DNA of 64,000 bases. It comes from Eutreptiella sp. 'Long Island Sound 2002' (Eukaryota > Euglenozoa > Euglenophyceae > Eutreptiales > Eutreptiaceae). The stretch covers positions 138,024,961 through 138,088,960 of the forward strand of contig OZ038382.1 in NCBI GenBank assembly GCA_964036045.1, written 5' to 3'. The position numbers were made by a program, and so were the translations under genes. Below the pieces are notes generated by a model, which saw only the letters and a list, made by a program, of their open reading frames with translations, did not search any database and had not been told where the DNA came from. Below are positions 30,019-41,422 of this stretch, in pieces (the first letter of the stretch is position 1; each line of letters starts with the position of its first letter).

Positions 30019-32825
30019 AGCGACACCACATGGGGTCAGGACACCACCCAAGAACCAGGAAGGAGCGGGAACGGGGACCAAGACACGGAGGAAAAGGGCA
30101 CCACGACAGGTGCCACGACCCACACCGACGGGGAGACCAGCGCCGCCCCACCCCCACCAAACACCCCAACACACACCACCGAAGCAAACATCGGACGCCA
30201 TGCGGTTCACACCAGCGCACGCCCACCGGCCACCGGAAACCACACGGAGAACGGAGGGCACACCTACACGGGGAGAACGGGCCACACCCACAGAGGAGGC
30301 CGCAGGGAACACCGCCGCACGGCACACCACCATGCCCTCACCGCCAGCCGACGACCCCGACCACCACGAAGGCCAACTCACAGGCACCGGAAGAGGACGA
30401 AAGCACGGCCGCGGCACCCACGACTACGGACCGACACCCCCAGAGGACACGGGACCACGGCACAGGCCCCCAGGGAGGGCAACCCCACGGACCGTCACGC
30501 GACCACACCATGGGCTATAAGGGCCGGGCTGCGCTACCGTCGCGGTTTGACGCAGAGTATTGCTACGGGGGCTTGATCTCGGCTGGTCTCACGTCCGTGA
30601 GGGCGTCCGTCACCAACCTGTTGCGTCCAGTGGAGGAATGGAACTGCGGCGGCACACCGATCCCGTCCATGATGAATATCGAGCACCGCAAGGGGAAGCG
30701 AAACGCTGTGATCGATCGCGAAGGCTTTGGTGCTGCTGGACGGTGCCCCCCTTCAAGGCCATCTCCGAGCGCCGTGAAGACTGGAAGTGCCAAGAATACT
30801 ACCGATGCCCCGGACCCCAGCAGTCCAGCACCGGAGATATGGACATCCCCCTCACCCTACAGTGTGAGCTCATCCCTGCCGGCGGCACCGACCCGGACCC
30901 TGCCAGCGCAGCCGAGCTGCAGTGAAAGCCATTCGCCACTCAAACAGCGTTCGGAAGCCACCTCCACCGTCCGACTCCTGATGTCTGTTTGTCTGCCTTG
31001 GAGAAGGAACGCCTTTCCTACACCCCGAGTACACCTGCCTGTCTGCGAGGCCCGGTGAAGATTGAGTCCATGGGTGAGAGTCAGTGTGCACGCCCCAAGG
31101 ACACCGTGATCATTCAGCAGAATTTCCCGAAGACCTAACCGACCCACACAGGCCAGGCTGACCTCCACTGACCCACCGCGGCACCACGCGAGACCACGGC
31201 ACACCGCACCACAGCGCGCCACAGAGCAACGCACCACAGCACGACGCGACGCGACGCGGCACAGAGCGGCACAACACGACACAACTGACCCTAACCTGAG
31301 GGACTAACCGAAGCCAGCCACCGCACACCCGGGAAGGCGCCGCGCCACCACGCCACACACCAGCACCACAGGCCACACACGGGACCACAGCGCGCCAGGC
31401 GACAACGGTGACGGACCACCAAGAAGATTACAGCCGGCACCGCAGAGGGGTAAGGACACGAGCAACCCCAGCCCCCTAACCCAAAACCACAAGCAGCCGC
31501 CTGGCGCAGCCGCCCAGCCGGCAGAGCCAGGACCTAACCCAGCAAGAAGGGGCGCCGAGCCCACCGTGTACAGAGCCCACCCGACCCATGGGGCCGGAAC
31601 ATGGCCACACAGAACGCAACTGAAGACAGCAGCCCGGAAGACAACACTGAATACAGGCCAGTGCGTGCGCCAGCCCAGGGAAGGCAGAGGAAGGAACAGG
31701 CAAGCCCCCCCCCCCAAAAAAAAAAAAGGAGGGGGGAAGGGGAAAAGGCACGAAAACAGCCCACAGCCGCCCAACCACCCGCCAACACCACCACAGGCGG
31801 CCAGGCCCCCCCCCCCAGGAAAAGAAAAAAAAAAAAAAAGGGGGACCCCCGCAGAGGCACAGGGGAACCACCCACCCAAAACCGGCAACACCAAGCCAGT
31901 AACAGCGGACCACGGGGAAAAGGGACACGGAAAAAAAAAAAAAAAAGAGAGCCACCAGCCCAGCCCGAAAGAAAGGGGATGGAGGGACAGGGACCACAAA
32001 GCCCAGAAAAAAAAAAAAAAGAAAAGAAAAAACCAAAGCGCAAAAAAAAAAAAACACACCCCGACAACCCAGCCAAGACGGACTGGGCACAGGCGAGACC
32101 CGGGCCCAGCACACACGCCCACACCGCGCGCCGGAACCGGAAACGGCGGGGGGCAAGCGGGGCGCCCACGAAACCACACACGTCCCAAAAGCAGGCCGAA
32201 ACCGAAGCCCAACCACGAACACCACAAATAGCCGACACTAGAGGGACAACACCACAAATCGAGCCCAAAAACACCCACCCTAAACCCCAGCCAGGACTGA
32301 CGGGGTTAACAAAACCCGCACCCAACCGCCAACCGGACCCAAACACAAACACCACACGACAGTAGGAAACCCAGTGCCCACAGCCCGGGCACTGAGGCAG
32401 CCCGTGCCATGCAGGTGACCCGGCCAAACGAGATCCGGAGCCCGGGGGTAAGGCTGCATCCTAAGGCCTGCGCTGCTTTGGGACTCGAGGCGGAGCGTGC
32501 GACACCCAAGCGCCTCGGAACCCTAGTACCAGGAACGTGCATGCACGCCTTGGGAACGGGATACGCCAGGAAGTCCGATGAACCCCTAGGGTTCCGCCCA
32601 AAGGAGGGGACGTGCGCAAGCACAGGGGCACACCCTCCCGGCGAGACAAGCATGTCACGCTGGCGGCGATCAGCCCTCCCGGCGTAGCCCGGGGCCGCTT
32701 TGTTGGGGGCCAGCAGTCAGGTCTAGCGGGAAGTAAGCCGCCTCCCCTCTTCACGCGCGAAGCGTCTTCCTGTTCGTCACAGGGGCGACGCCAGGGGGAA
32801 CCATGGGGCGACTCCTACCTACCTA
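30019..32825 (+). mobile_element. LINE A: 5'-truncated non-LTR retrotransposon, 3' 2.8 kb
   Basis: Homologous in inverted orientation to 51,686-48,715 of LINE B. It starts inside the C-terminal coding part of the LINE downstream ORF (SDTTWGQDTTQEPGRSG) and runs through the 3' region to a (CTAC)n tail, CTCCTACCTACCTA, at 32,825. It is flanked on both sides by the same 1,048-bp host sequence. Broken frames persist (GLISAGLTSVRASVTNLLRP and PFKAISERREDWKCQEYYRC). Several A-tracts of 11-16 bases occur at 31,717-32,053. It is not autonomous. Confidence 0.82.
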
Positions 32826-33873
32826 TCAAGTCAAAAAAATTATTGCATTGCAGAGTTCAAAGTTACTTTTTCATCTGGAGAAAAGACGGCGCACGCGTGA
32901 TCATTTTGCCGTCGCCTGCGAATTTGCAGCGCAAATTCGCCCCGAATTCGCAGTACTAAGAATTTCAGGCCGAATTCGCAAGGAATTCGCGCTGCGAACG
33001 AATTCGCAGCGAATTCGGCGAATTCAAATTGAATTCGCTGGGAATCTGCATCCCTACCGAGAGGCCACGGAGGCCAGCGGGCGGACACCCCCACGACAGT
33101 GACCCCTTCTTCACCGCCAGCGACGGGGATGAACGAGACCGCCGACATCGCCGAGGAGTGGCTGGCGGAGGAGGCGGAGACGTCCCCATGGAGCCGGAAG
33201 GTGAGGATGAGGACCCCCCTCCTCCCTACCGGAGCTCAGAGTCTTCCGCGTGCGGGACCAAGACGCCCAGGTGGGGCGACATGGACGAGGATGATGACAT
33301 GGACTTCGACTACACGAAGAAGCCCCCATCCTCGGACCCACCGAGGCGACCCGGCGGAGACCGACCGGGACCCCCTGGCGGAGGACCATCAGGACCCCCT
33401 GGAGGACGCCCACCAAGTGGACCCCCTGGAGGCGGACCACCGGGCGGGGAAGGACCCCCTGGACCGGACGGACCCGGCGGAGGCCCTCCTGGAGGACCCC
33501 CTGGAGACCCGACGACCCACCAGGGAACGGCGACCCGGATGCCACCGGGCAGTGGATTGTCTACCTCCGCAGGAGGGTCCAGTCCCTCGAGCGCGAGGTA
33601 GACACGGGCAAGGGCGAGATGACTCGCATCGTCAGGGTCGTCGCGCGCGCACAGAGAGAGCTGGACATCGCCAAGATCGAGATGGTCAAGAGTGCCAACG
33701 TCGCCACCGCCACCCAGAGGCAGCTGGACATCGCCAGGAGCGAGACCAGGCAGCTGAACAAGGTCATCAGCGGCCTGCAGCAGAGGTTGGACGTGCTGGA
33801 AGGCCGTGGGAGCGTCGGCAGCGACCACCCACCCCTGGAGTCTGGCTCGTCGGACGACGGCTGGGGACCCGGA
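32826..33873 (+). repeat. Right copy of the 1,048-bp direct duplication flanking LINE A
   Basis: Begins directly after the LINE A tail with TCAAGTCAAAAAAATTATTG and ends at CTGGGGACCCGGA. It matches 28,971-30,018. It includes a second copy of the hAT right end (to 33,056) but no hAT left end, which shows it arose after the hAT insertion. Confidence 0.9.
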
Positions 33874-35925
33874 CCAGGTCCAGGCAGACCCCACGCCCCC
33901 GGCGGAGCCCCCAGGAGTCGCCCCAGCGCCAGTGCCCCCTCTCTCAGCGCCCCCTCTCACCACAGCGCGGGCCGCCGCAACCAGCGCGTGCCGCCCGGCA
34001 GTGGCAGTGAGGATTGGCGTGATGAGTGGCTCAGCGCGGAGTACCACAACCGCCGTGCTCCACCGTGGACACCGGTACGCCCCCGACGCCCTGCACCAGC
34101 CCCGGAGCCAATCCCAATGGCTGGTGGACGTTATGGTGGACTCAGGGATGAGGTCCCCAGAGGAGACGTGGAGTGGGATGTTGGCGGAGGGGAGGACCTG
34201 GACCTGGACCTGGAGGGGTTCGACATTTCCCCGCCGCGTGGTGTACGACAGGAGGACGCTGAACGCAGCCGCCGGCGCCGTGCTGAGGAGGCGTACATGG
34301 AAGGAGTACGGCGTGAACATCTAGGTTCAGCGTACATGGAGGAACCACGGCGTAGCCACGCGGATACCGGGGAGGAGATGGAAGTGGCAGCCGTGGGAGT
34401 CTGTGGGAGAGGCCGATTGGAACCTCGGTCGACCTCGCGGCCGGCGTTCATGGTCTCTCAGGCCGCGGATGCCACCGTGTGGGAAGACTTGAAGGACATC
34501 AAGCCCCCCATGTACGATGGCAACCCCCTCAACCTCGACCGCTTCTTGGAGAAGCTGGACGATTGGGGGATGACCGTCACTGAGGACACGGATCCCGCAG
34601 ATGCGGAGAAATATGTCTTCAGACGGTTCAGGTACCGCCTGCCGGAAGTGCTCCAAGAGCTATACTTCGTGGCGACCAAGGAGGGGAAAATCAAGACCCT
34701 CAAGGAAGCCAAGAAGTGGCTCAACGAGCAGGAGCGGGTGGACGCTCCGCAGGTGGCTGCCAAGCGGTGGAAGTCCATCAAGCTTCAGCATGATGGACGG
34801 GAGATCCGCCTACGGGACTGGCGAGACTTCCGAGGGCAATACACCCTCTTCCGCCGCAACGTGGAGGACTGGAACGAGGGTGACGAGCAGGCTCGCCTGC
34901 TCTCCATGCTGCCGGAAGCATGGATCAAGAGGGTCACCAAGGAGGAAGCCAAGAGGGCCAAGTGCAACCACACGGTCAAGATGATGCTCCCCAAAGGGTA
35001 TCATACGAACGTGGTTGCTTGGACAAGGAAGAACGTGGCCCTGGATGTCAAACGGCACTCCCTGCGGAACGCCTTCCTCATCACCGTCTCGGACGATCGC
35101 GAGAAGACCGCGATGTGGCGCCTTGACGAGTGTGACGTGAGCGGCCAGACCATCCGTCTGCAGGCCATCCTGGCGCGGATGAGCTGCGACGAGATCCTGG
35201 AGTGGGTTGGAGAGGAAGTACTCAAGGAGTACCGGAACCTCCACCACACCCGCGGGTTGAGGCCCGGCGACCCTGACGTCAACTACGTTGGCGAGGGGCC
35301 TGGCGGGGAAGCTGCCATGGACCCAGCGGGAGCCGATGGCGATGAAGCTCTCGTCGACAATGACGACGAGAATAAGCCCGCCGAGATGGCCGTTTGTGCC
35401 TTCGTGGCCCAAAACAACGCGGGGAGCAACCGGGGAGGCTGGAAGCCCCTGCAACCGGTCTGGACGAAGAAGGAGAAGAGGGACCCCCGCCGCATTGGCG
35501 ACCCTCTGCTGTCCTTTGGGGAGTTCATACGAGCTCACCCGCAGGGCTGTTTCGTGTGTTATCGGAGGAAGAAAGGCTTCAACCATGACCACCGAACATG
35601 CCCCATCCACCAGGCCGACACGGAGGCCTACAAGAAGGCGCACGGGTCGAAGAAGCGTGCACCCGCGGGTATCCGGGAGGCCAAAGTGGAAGTCGACAAG
35701 GACGAGCTCTCCAAGCTGATGTCGGTGGGGACCGAGTTGGCCAAGGAGATCCAGGAAAGCAAGAGGAACTGGGTCCCCAGGTCGGACAACAAGAACAAGG
35801 AGAACAAAGAGAACGTCCAGAACAAGGACAAGGACAAGAAGCCTAGGAATAGGGGAAAGAAGAAGGGTGTCAACGAGGTTGATGCGGAAGAGAATACCCC
35901 TACTTCCACAACCGACGCCCCCTAG
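33057..35925 (+). pseudogene. gag: Gag of element B, middle (right duplicate) and C-terminal part
   Basis: After the duplicated Gly/Pro-rich region and frame change, one frame is open from 33,619 to 35,925 (768 codons): coiled coil, Pro/Ser linker, then a Ty3-type capsid region (about residues 297-480: MYDGNPLNLDRFLEKLDDWG). Near residue 644 lies CFVCYRRKKGFNHDHRTC, a zinc-knuckle-like motif with spacing CX2CX8HX4C instead of CX2CX4HX4C. The tail is Lys/Asn/Glu-rich and basic. The frame ends at a single TAG followed by CGG, after which pol continues in the same frame. Confidence 0.75.
35923..35925 (+). promoter_or_regulatory. In-frame UAG between gag and pol of element B (candidate readthrough stop)
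   Basis: Gag ends GCC CCC TAG CGG, and the same frame stays open from 35,926 through protease and into RT with no further stop for about 2.1 kb. One in-frame stop at the gag-pol border is how gammaretroviruses regulate Pol synthesis. The following CGG is a context known to favour readthrough of some stop codons. Confidence 0.5.
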
Positions 35926-37985
35926 CGGAGCCCCTGCAGCCAAGGGCCCCAGCTAGGGCGGTCGCAGGATGGTGTCGTGGGAAGGGCCACACCATCCCAG
36001 TCGGGAGTCGGTAAGCACAAAGGGATTGCCGCGGGCGGAAGGCCCGGTCCGGCACCCAGTCGCGGTGGCGGGGTGATGGCAAGTAAAGGCACGAACCCTT
36101 GCACCCGTCCATCCTTCGCGACAAAGAATGTATTGGATGTGCTTCAAGATCTATCCGAGAGTATCGGAGGATCACCCGGACCGCAGCTGGATGCTGCAGA
36201 TGGGCAGCCTGAGCCCATTGTCCAGGACCTGCACCAGTCGCTTGTTGAGCTTCTGGAACGGCCGGAGATCCTGAGCTTGCACGCCGTGCGCCGAGTGGGG
36301 CGTGAGCGGCAGTTGCATCTTAAGGTCCGAGCCTTATGCGGGGAAGTGGAGAAGGTCTTCGACGTGTTGGTCGACACGGGAGCTCAGGTCAGCTTGGTCA
36401 AGGCTGGCCTACTTCAACCAGAGTGTTTGACCGACAGTCGGAAACCTGTCAGGCTGAAGGTGGCGAACGGCCAGTACATGGTGGGAGGCACGAAGGAAGC
36501 GGCCATTTGGCTGCAGTACGTGAACCACCGTGAGCTGAGCCGCCCAGACCTCGGCAAGGAAATCCTCCTGCAAGGTCGCTTCTACGAGGCCGAGATGGAC
36601 TGGGACATGATCGTTGGGTACGACTTCATGATGGAGACTGACTCCGGCGTCCTCCCGGCCCAGGCCTCCATGACCCTGTACCAGGACGACCAGCTCTCGT
36701 GGCTTTCGTCACCTGAGCACCATGTGGAATGCCAATGGATCCACCCGGAACGCAATCAGCTTGAAGTAGCCGCGCTGAGCACTGAGCCAACTGGGCCAGC
36801 AAACCAGGAGTACGGCGTAATGCCGGAAGTGGCGAGCCGAGTGGTCGCGGACCTGGGAGCTTCGGATCTGGCCCTGGACGCGTTCTCTCCAGGAACCTCC
36901 GCCCTTCTTTGGGTTTGTGAGAAGTACTGGAGCGCCCAGGACTCCGCGTGGAAGAAGCACTGGGGTCCGCATCAGGGATTGATGTGGATCCATTGCCCCC
37001 GATGGGACATTCCAAGGGCGGTAGCGAAGATTCGCAAGGACCGCTCCATGGCAGTGCTGGTTGTTCCTATGGGATGGACCGAGGAGGAAAGTACCCGACA
37101 TTGGGTGGTCTCATTGACTAACATGACCTTAAACAAGGTCGTCCTACCGGCTGGAGAGAGTGTCTATCAGGACGCTAAGGGACAGCCCATGCCACCCCAG
37201 AGATGGCCAACGGAATTCCACTATGTGGATGGGGGCCTTGATCAGGCCGACGCCACGGATTTCGTGTGTGTCAACCGCATCATAGCAGAGCCCTGGCGGC
37301 AATGCTTTGCGGTTTCCCCTGTTGACATCGGAGAATCGGAAGACCCCCTGACGGAAGAGGAGTTGGATCTGGTTCAGGGGTATATGGATCAGCCCTTTCA
37401 CGACTGGGGAAGCCAGCGTGAGGGCAAAGGCCAGGACAAAGCCTGGTGGGAAGTGGACTGGATCGTCTCTGGTTCCTATGATGGGAACACCTTCGTACAG
37501 AGTGTGCTGGACCACATGTCCAGCCAGGACGAGCCAATCGGCGGAAACCAACCCACTTACGGCGACCTATTCCGAGGCAAGACCAGAGATGGCCCTTTGG
37601 GCCACCTGGGAAGACCACCTGAGCCGAAATGGAGCGGGGTCGCTACCCCTCAAGTAAGCTCAGTGGTCCAGGTGCCCGGAAAAGCCAAGGCGGAGTCCAA
37701 TGATTGCCCCAAGATCCAGGCATTGAGGGCCAGGCTGAAGCAGAAGTATGGTGATACCTTCTTCAGCGGAAAACCTGTGTTTCCCCCACCGGTGCGTGGA
37801 CTGTATGGCGAGGCCAAGATACCACTGAAGCAGGACCCCCGTGTGTATCGGCACCGGGAGTTTGCCCTGAGGGGCGAGAGGAAGGAGGCCATGGAGAAGA
37901 TCCCCCGTGACTTCATCGAGAGAGGCTGGCTGGAGCCGTGCCACCCCGAGTGGGCCTCTCCTTGCTTCGTCGTCCCCAAGAAGGT
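35926..37985 (+). pseudogene. pol: Pol of element B, part 1: aspartic protease, extra domain and start of RT
   Basis: Same frame as gag, separated only by the TAG at 35,923-35,925; the first internal ATG is 36,076. The protease has VLVDTGAQVSLV (36,364-36,399), with the catalytic DTGA. At 36,856-37,161 lies an extra segment (DAFSPGTSALLWVCEKYW, GLMWIHCPRWDIPRAVAKIR, MAVLVVPMGWTEEE) before RT. The RT start follows (PPPVRGLYGEAKIPLKQDPR, FIERGWLEPCHPEWASPCFV). The frame then slips by one base after VVPKK near 37,982 and this reading stops at 38,025. Confidence 0.85.
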
Positions 37986-40060
37986 GGCCGTGAGTGGCGG
38001 CTCGTGGTCCACTACCGCGGCCTAAACGCCCAAACGCAGCATGACAGCTATATGCTGCCCCTCATTGAGGACATGTTGCAAAAACAACACCGGCGGAGGA
38101 TCTTCACGGTGATTGACCTGAAACATGGTTATCAGCAGATGCCTCTCGCCGAGGAGTCCCGTGCCTGCAAAGCCATGAGCACCCCACTTGGACCTCTCCA
38201 ATGGAATGTGATGCCCATGGGCGTTACCAACGGCAATGCGGCTTTTCAGCGGATGCTGGAGAACCTGCTTGAGCCGGTGCGTGACTGTGCGGACCCCTTC
38301 GTGGACGACGTGATCATCGCGTCAGGGGACCCCAGTATGAGCTACGAAAAGCTCCTGGAGGCACATGAGAGGGACGTCACTCGAGTGCTGGACATTCTGG
38401 TTCGGCACAAATTCACGGGCAGCAGTGACAAGGCCACCATTGCGGTAAGCGACGTGGTCTTCGCTGGCCACGCAGTTGGGAACGGGCAGCAAAAGCCCAT
38501 ACCTGGCAAGGTGGCTGCGATTGAGCACTGGGAAAAGCCCAAAACGGTCTCTGAGCTGCGTGCGTACTTGGGGTTCTGCAACTACTACTCGGGGTATATC
38601 AAGATGTATGCCGAGTATGCAGCCTCCATGACGACCATGCTCAAGGGCAACCGAGAGAAGAACAAGAAAGGGTCCAAGAAGGCTCTGGTCTGGACTGCTG
38701 AGTCCGACCGTGCCTTTGAGGGGATGAAGCAGGCGCTGCTATCCGCAGTGGGTCTGCACCTCGTGGATCCTGACCGAGGGTTCGTCCTGCGCACCGACGC
38801 TTCCGACTACGCCGTTGGCGCTTTGTTGGAACAAGTGCTTGACGATGGGAGGCACGTGCCCGTGGCCTTCTGGAGCCGAGTCCTGGCGGAAGGCCAGAGA
38901 CAGACGTGGACGCCCCGAGAAAAGGAGGTGTATGCCATCGTCATGGCTCTCAGAAAATGGGCTGGGTACATAGCCCTCCATCCCGTCACCGTCTGCACCG
39001 ACCATCAGAGTTTGCAGTCGTGGCACAAAGAGCACGTTGACACCCCCTCTGGTCCCGCCTCCCGACGGGCAGGATGGCATGAGACCTTGGCCAAGTTTGA
39101 CCTCACGGTTGTGTATGTTCCTGGTAAGGACAATACCGTGGCGGACTGTCTTAGTAGGTGGGCCTATCCCGCCAGCAAGGGCATGACGGATGTCTCTGCC
39201 CATGGCGATGAGGCCGAGACCGCTGACGCCAAGAGGATCATGGAAATGGAGCGCCTGATGGAGGAGGAGGGTGTTAAATGCTTCGTCGTCATGGCTGCAG
39301 ATGCCCTCCTCGGAACGAGGATGGGCAGAGCGGTCAGAGTACTCGCCCCTGATGGAGCTGAGTCCGACAAGCACCTCTTCCCTGAGTCTTGCCTCCAGGA
39401 CGACTGGACCGACGACTACGCTAAGTCTGAGGCCTTTGCGGCCGAGTATAGGGCTGTGACCGACCCTGATGACGGGCAGAAGTGGCCAAAGGGCCTGACT
39501 GAGGAAGATGGTAAGCTCTACCGGAACAGTAAGCTGCTAGTACCAGAGTCCCGAGTGCTCGAGCTTTGTGAAGCTTGGCACCACCACATGCTGCACCCAG
39601 GGGTCAAGAAGCAAGCCCTTGACATGCAGCGCCGGTTCGAGATTGACCGGATCGGTCTCTACACCGCCATCAAGAAGGTCAGGAAGGGTTGCTCGGTCTG
39701 TCAGGCCTGCAATCCCGACAACCGGAACGTCAAGGGGGAAGCCCAATGGGCTCCGGTGCCTGACCAGCCCATGGAGAGCGTGGCCATGGACGTCTTCTCC
39801 ATGCCCGAGGTGCACATTGGCAAGGAGACCTTTGACTGTGTGGTTCTTTGTGTGGATCGCCACAGTGGCTACGTAGTAGCCGTTCCGGCACGCAAAAAGG
39901 GGTTGCTTGCGAAGGAAGTGGCAGTCATGATGATTCGTCATTGGCTGACCGTCTTTGACATCCCCCGCACCATTTGCAGTGACCGAGGGCCCCAGTTTAC
40001 TGGTGGCTGGTTCGAGGCCATGTGTTCCCTCATGGGAATACGTCATGCCAAGAGCGTCGC
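37985..40060 (+). pseudogene. pol: Pol of element B, part 2: RT, RNase H and truncated integrase
   Basis: Continues in the shifted frame with GREWRLVVHYRGLN, DLKHGYQQMPL and the catalytic FVDD box (38,298-38,309), so the RT core is intact. RNase H shows RTDASDYAVGALLEQ, EKEVYAIVMAL and CTDHQSL. The integrase has its HHCC finger (HHHMLHPG...CSVCQAC), the first Asp in AMDVFSM and the second in CSDRGPQFTGG. The reading leaves integrase sequence at about 40,060, just after RHAKSVA, before the catalytic Glu. The frame stays open to 41,003 only because the adjoining CA-rich DNA lacks stops. Frameshift plus lost Glu make this copy non-functional. Confidence 0.88.
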
Positions 40061-40959
40061 ACAGCACAGCAACCCGGGACACACACAGCACAAAGCAGAG
40101 CGGCGAACAACAGCACGCACCACCGCGCCACGACAAAACACACACAGCACGGGGGAACACCGCAAAACGCAGCGCCGCAGAGCAGAGAGCCCCAGGGCAA
40201 CGGGCAGCGCCAGAGGGCACGGCGCAACGAGTTGCGACACCCAACGAGCACAACACAGCACAGGACGGCACAACACCGGAGGACACAACGCGCAGCAGCG
40301 CGGCGCAGCACCGGACCCAGGGACGCACAGCACAACACAGCACACGGCACACAGCACCGAGCGGCAGCGACGAAAACCGCGAGACAAAAAGGGGGGGAGG
40401 GGGGGGGGGGGCAGCAACCACCGGGGAGCAACCACCAGCCAGGCGGAAAACACGAAAGAGGGACAAGCGCACGGAGAGCCGAGAGGCGGAAGGCCAACAA
40501 AGCAAACAACGCACAGCGCCGAGGCCCAGGGCACCCGGGGCCGGAAACCAGAGCAAGCCGGAGACAACGGGGGCGCACAAAGGAAGAAGGAAAAGAAAAA
40601 AAAAAAAAAAAAACAACACCAAGGCACCAAGCAGGAGCGACGAAAGCCGCGAGACACAAAAAGGGAGGGGGGGGGGGCAGAGACCACCAAAGAGCAGCCA
40701 GCGGCCAAGCGGGAGACACAAACGAGGCGCGAGCGCACGAAGAGCCAGGCAGCGGGAGGCCGAGAAAAACAACCAAAGTACAGCGCCAAGGCAACAAGGA
40801 ACGGCAAGGGCAACGAGAGAGAGGGGGGCAACCCCAGCCCGGAGGGGGCCAAGCAAAGCAGAGAGACAAAGCGGCCAAAGGAAAAGGTGAGGCGCACCAC
40901 AACGCGCCCGGGATGCCGGCCCGCCCGACCCGGCCACAAAGAGCAAGCACACGCACACC

Positions 40960-41160
40960 AGCCGCCGTCCGGATGGACGAGTGCGCGCCCGGAGGGTACC
41001 TAGCCCCTGACAGCTACGAACAGCCGTCGTCCGGATGGACGAGTGCGCGCCCGGAGGGTACCCAGCCCCTGCCGGCTACGAACAGCCGCCGTCCGGATGG
41101 ACGTGTGCGCGCCCGGAGGGTACCCAGCCCCTGCCGGCTACGATAGCCGCCGTCCGGATG
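40960..41160. repeat. 62-bp tandem repeat, about three copies
   Basis: Units begin AGCCGYCGTCCGGATGGACG at about 40,960, 41,022, 41,084 and 41,145 (partial), and carry CGCCCGGAGGGTACC. Confidence 0.8.
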
Positions 41161-41189
41161 GACGAGTGAGCGCCCCACAGCGACGCCCC

Positions 41190-41389
41190 GCACAGCAACA
41201 CAACACACCGAGCGGGCACACCGGTGAACAGGAGCCGGGAGGCCCAGGAGACTGCACACGCAAAACAACACACCGAGCGGGCACAGCGGTGAACAGGAGC
41301 CAGGTGGCCCAGGACACCGCACACGCAACACAACACACCGAGTGGGCGCACCGGTGAACAGGAGCCGGGAGGCCCAGGACATGGCACAC

Positions 41390-41422
<33 letters not shown>

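Noticed and set aside
29256-30417. Long Pro/Gly/Arg-rich antisense ORFs over gag, LINE A and LINE B (also 31,304-32,427 and 49,131-50,243)
   Set aside because: These are shadows of GC-rich, low-complexity sense sequence and disagree with the homologous copy in frame continuity.
27971-33056. GAATTCG-rich stretches as centromeric or regulatory repeats
   Set aside because: They occur only in the subterminal parts of the hAT copies and their duplicated end, so they are transposon structure.
40061-41003. Extension of the element B integrase frame to 41,003
   Set aside because: The sequence after 40,060 is C/A-rich LINE C DNA with Thr/Gln/Arg-rich translation and no integrase features.
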